Shown: in pieces, positions 62,490-64,000 of the stretch
Numbering within the stretch: the first letter of the stretch is position 1
How the letters are laid out: every line of letters starts with the position of its first letter
Source: an uncultured Eubacteriales bacterium
GTDB lineage: Bacteria; Bacillota; Clostridia; Christensenellales; Aristaeellaceae
Assembly (NCBI GenBank): GCA_902767565.1
Contig: CACXHY010000010.1
Coordinates: 1-64,000 of the forward strand
DNA length: 64,000 nt
Direction: 5' to 3'
Translations under genes and position numbers: made by a program
The notes under the pieces: generated by a model
Database searches by the model: none
What the model saw: the letters and a program-made list of their open reading frames with translations, nothing else
What the model was told of the DNA's origin: nothing

Positions 62490-64000
62490 TCAGTATCTGC
62501 TGTTCAGTTCATCGATCACATGACCGACGCTGGCTTCGACCGTTCCGGGACGGAAGGGGTTCATCAGGTTTCCTTCCTTCAGCAGATCGAAGTAGCCCTT
62601 TGTTCCGCCGGCCCGGCACAGGCGCAGGTAGTCCTGCCAGGCGGCGTCCCGGTCCTCCTTCATGCGGCCGTAGTACTGGAAGGCGCACATCTGGGCGAGG
62701 GCGTATTCGATATAGTAAAACGGGTAGAGGAAGATGTGCTGCTTCTGCATCCAGAAGCCACCTTCTTCCAGGAAGGGTTCGCCGTCGTAGTCCCGCCAGG
62801 GCATGTAGGCCTTCTCGATCTCGCGCCACGCCCGGCGGCGGCCCTTCGCGTCCAGGGTCGGCTCGGCGTAGACCCGGTGCTGGAACTCGTCCACGCAGCA
62901 CATGTAGGGGATGACGCCGATGGCGCCGATCAGGTGGGCGGTGCGATACTTCTCTGCGTTCTCCCCGAAGAAGCTGTCCATCCATGGGTAAGCGAAGTGC
63001 TCCATGGACATGGAATGCACCTCGTTGATCTCCGCCGTGGAGCCGGACAGCATGCGCACCGGGATCGAACGCATGGCGAGATACCCCTGGAAAGCGTGGC
63101 CGGCCTCGTGGGTCAGCACGTCCACATCGGCGGCGGTGCCGTTGAAATTGGAGAAGATGAAGGGCGCTTCGTAATCGGAGAAGCGGGTCATGTAACCGCC
63201 CATCCGCTTGCCGGGGCGGGTCTCGAGGTCGAACAGGTGATACCGCACCATGAAGTCGAAGAATTCGGCGGTCTCCGGACTCATCTCGCGGTACATCCGC
63301 TGGGCCTTTGCCACCAGTTCGTCCGCATCTCCGATGGGATCCGCGTTGCCCTCCGGGAACAGCAGGGCCTCGTCATAGAAGCACAGCCGGTCCAGACCGA
63401 GACGCCGACGCTGGCGCTCCCGCAGCCCGGCGACGGCCGGGGTGATGGTCTCGCGCACCTGGCGGCGGAATGACGCCGCATCCTCCTGCGTGTAGTCGAA
63501 GCGGCGTCGCTCCAGATAGGCCAGCTCCGTGTAGCTGCCGAAGCCGAGGGTGCGGGCCATGCCGTCGCGCAGACGGGTCAGCTCGTCATACTGGGCGTCC
63601 AGCTCGGGGCTGATCTTTTCGTAGAGGGCCGCCCAGGCGTGGTAGGCCTCGCGGCGCTCCTCCCGGTCGGTGGATTCCATATGCTTGAGCAGGCCGTAGA
63701 AGTTGCAGCTTTCGCCGCGGAAATCCGTGGTCGCCATGGCGCTGGTCTTTTCGTAGGCGGCGGTCAGCTCGCCCTCCCGGACAACAGCCTGCATGATGCG
63801 CTCGTCGGTGGTTTTCAGGCGGGCATCCGTCAGCTTCATCAGCTGCGGTCCGAACTCGCGGTCGAGATCCGCGCGGAAAGGGCATTCCGCCAGAGCCCGG
63901 GTGTAGTCCTTGCGCACGGGGATCAGGGCGGCGTTCTGCTCCCGGATCCACTTCTGCTCCCCCTCATAATAGGCATCCCCCGTATCGATGGAGGCCCGCA
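62490..64000 (-). CDS. M3 family oligoendopeptidase, N-terminus cut by window edge
   Basis: At least 503 residues; the frame continues past the right edge, so the start is not visible (an internal GTG at 63917 is not the start because coding-like sequence, DTGDAYYEGEQKWIREQN, precedes it). The zinc site is LTHEAGHAFQGY (HExxH), with the downstream Glu in MSMEHFAYPW. This matches PepF/M3B oligoendopeptidases, cytosolic enzymes that degrade short peptides. PYMCCVDEFQHRVY and YIEYALAQMCAFQYY are conserved family segments. Confidence 0.93.
   Translation of the reverse strand, partial: RASIDTGDAYYEGEQKWIREQNAALIPVRKDYTRALAECPFRADLDREFGPQLMKLTDARLKTTDERIMQAVVREGELTAAYEKTSAMATTDFRGESCNFYGLLKHMESTDREERREAYHAWAALYEKISPELDAQYDELTRLRDGMARTLGFGSYTELAYLERRRFDYTQEDAASFRRQVRETITPAVAGLRERQRRRLGLDRLCFYDEALLFPEGNADPIGDADELVAKAQRMYREMSPETAEFFDFMVRYHLFDLETRPGKRMGGYMTRFSDYEAPFIFSNFNGTAADVDVLTHEAGHAFQGYLAMRSIPVRMLSGSTAEINEVHSMSMEHFAYPWMDSFFGENAEKYRTAHLIGAIGVIPYMCCVDEFQHRVYAEPTLDAKGRRRAWREIEKAYMPWRDYDGEPFLEEGGFWMQKQHIFLYPFYYIEYALAQMCAFQYYGRMKEDRDAAWQDYLRLCRAGGTKGYFDLLKEGNLMNPFRPGTVEASVGHVIDELNSRY

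Overview
This is a 64 kb, GC-rich chromosomal window from a bacterium that looks like a member of Bacillota, class Clostridia, probably a plant-fibre-using gut or rumen organism. The evidence is a T-box leader ahead of valS, the dgt-dnaG-rpoD-trmK-nif3-Zn-ribbon gene order, the yceD-rpmF pair, BspA/Flg_new-type repeat proteins, a MazEF-like locus, strong AGGAGG ribosome sites, and xylan/arabinoxylan glycoside hydrolases. No species name can be given from sequence alone.

Layout. 1-6.1 kb: the start of a P-loop kinase, a HIT-family protein, a GH51 arabinofuranosidase followed by a probably frameshifted small gene, and a large beta-helix/BspA-type repeat protein without a signal peptide. 6.3-16.8 kb: housekeeping. 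tRNA-Leu(GAG), an ADP-ribosylglycohydrolase, rpsO, pnp, then dgt, dnaG, rpoD/sigA, trmK, nif3-like and a coiled-coil zinc-ribbon protein, ending at tRNA-Arg(CCG). 16.8-18.7 kb: an AT-richer, phage-derived remnant abutting the tRNA, with an HK97-gp10-like tail protein, small unknown genes, a gene fragment and a 125-bp direct repeat. 18.9-26.8 kb: udk, tpiA, pgk, an rRNA/tRNA 2'-O-methyltransferase, ftsY, a GNAT protein, a small lipoprotein, a phosphoribosyltransferase and class II fructose-bisphosphate aldolase. 26.9-31.7 kb: a circularly permuted GH3 enzyme, a WYL regulator, yceD and rpmF.

31.7-42.6 kb: a valine T-box followed by a 67-residue membrane protein and valS; an exported deaminase-fold lipoprotein with a PfkB kinase; a peptidoglycan-binding repeat protein; a HAD phosphatase overlapping a nuclease-helicase; and a MazEF locus whose antitoxin is broken by a stop codon. 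42.7-49.2 kb: the branched-chain amino-acid operon ilvB-ilvN-ilvC-(exported unknown protein)-ilvD. 49.3-55.8 kb: SH3 and unknown exported proteins, a tight three-gene operon (condensation-fold acyltransferase, zinc-ribbon membrane protein, HSL-type esterase), rpmB, tdk and a GNAT protein. 55.9-64 kb: a GH10 xylanase lipoprotein, a membrane protein, two overlapping GT2 glycosyltransferases, a GH31 alpha-xylosidase and a truncated M3 oligoendopeptidase.

Together the genes describe a fermentative cell: exported xylanase (GH10) and intracellular GH51, GH31 and GH3 enzymes can deliver pentoses and glucose, and lower glycolysis (fba, tpiA, pgk) is clustered. About two dozen sigma-A promoters are readable, most with 17-bp spacers and many with an extended -10 (TGn). 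A family of dispersed intergenic repeats occurs in four copies. The most noteworthy items are the three-gene acyltransferase/esterase operon, the MazF toxin with a broken antitoxin, the lipoprotein deaminase, the T-box-controlled small membrane protein, and a GT2 gene whose apparent ATG lies inside its own promoter.
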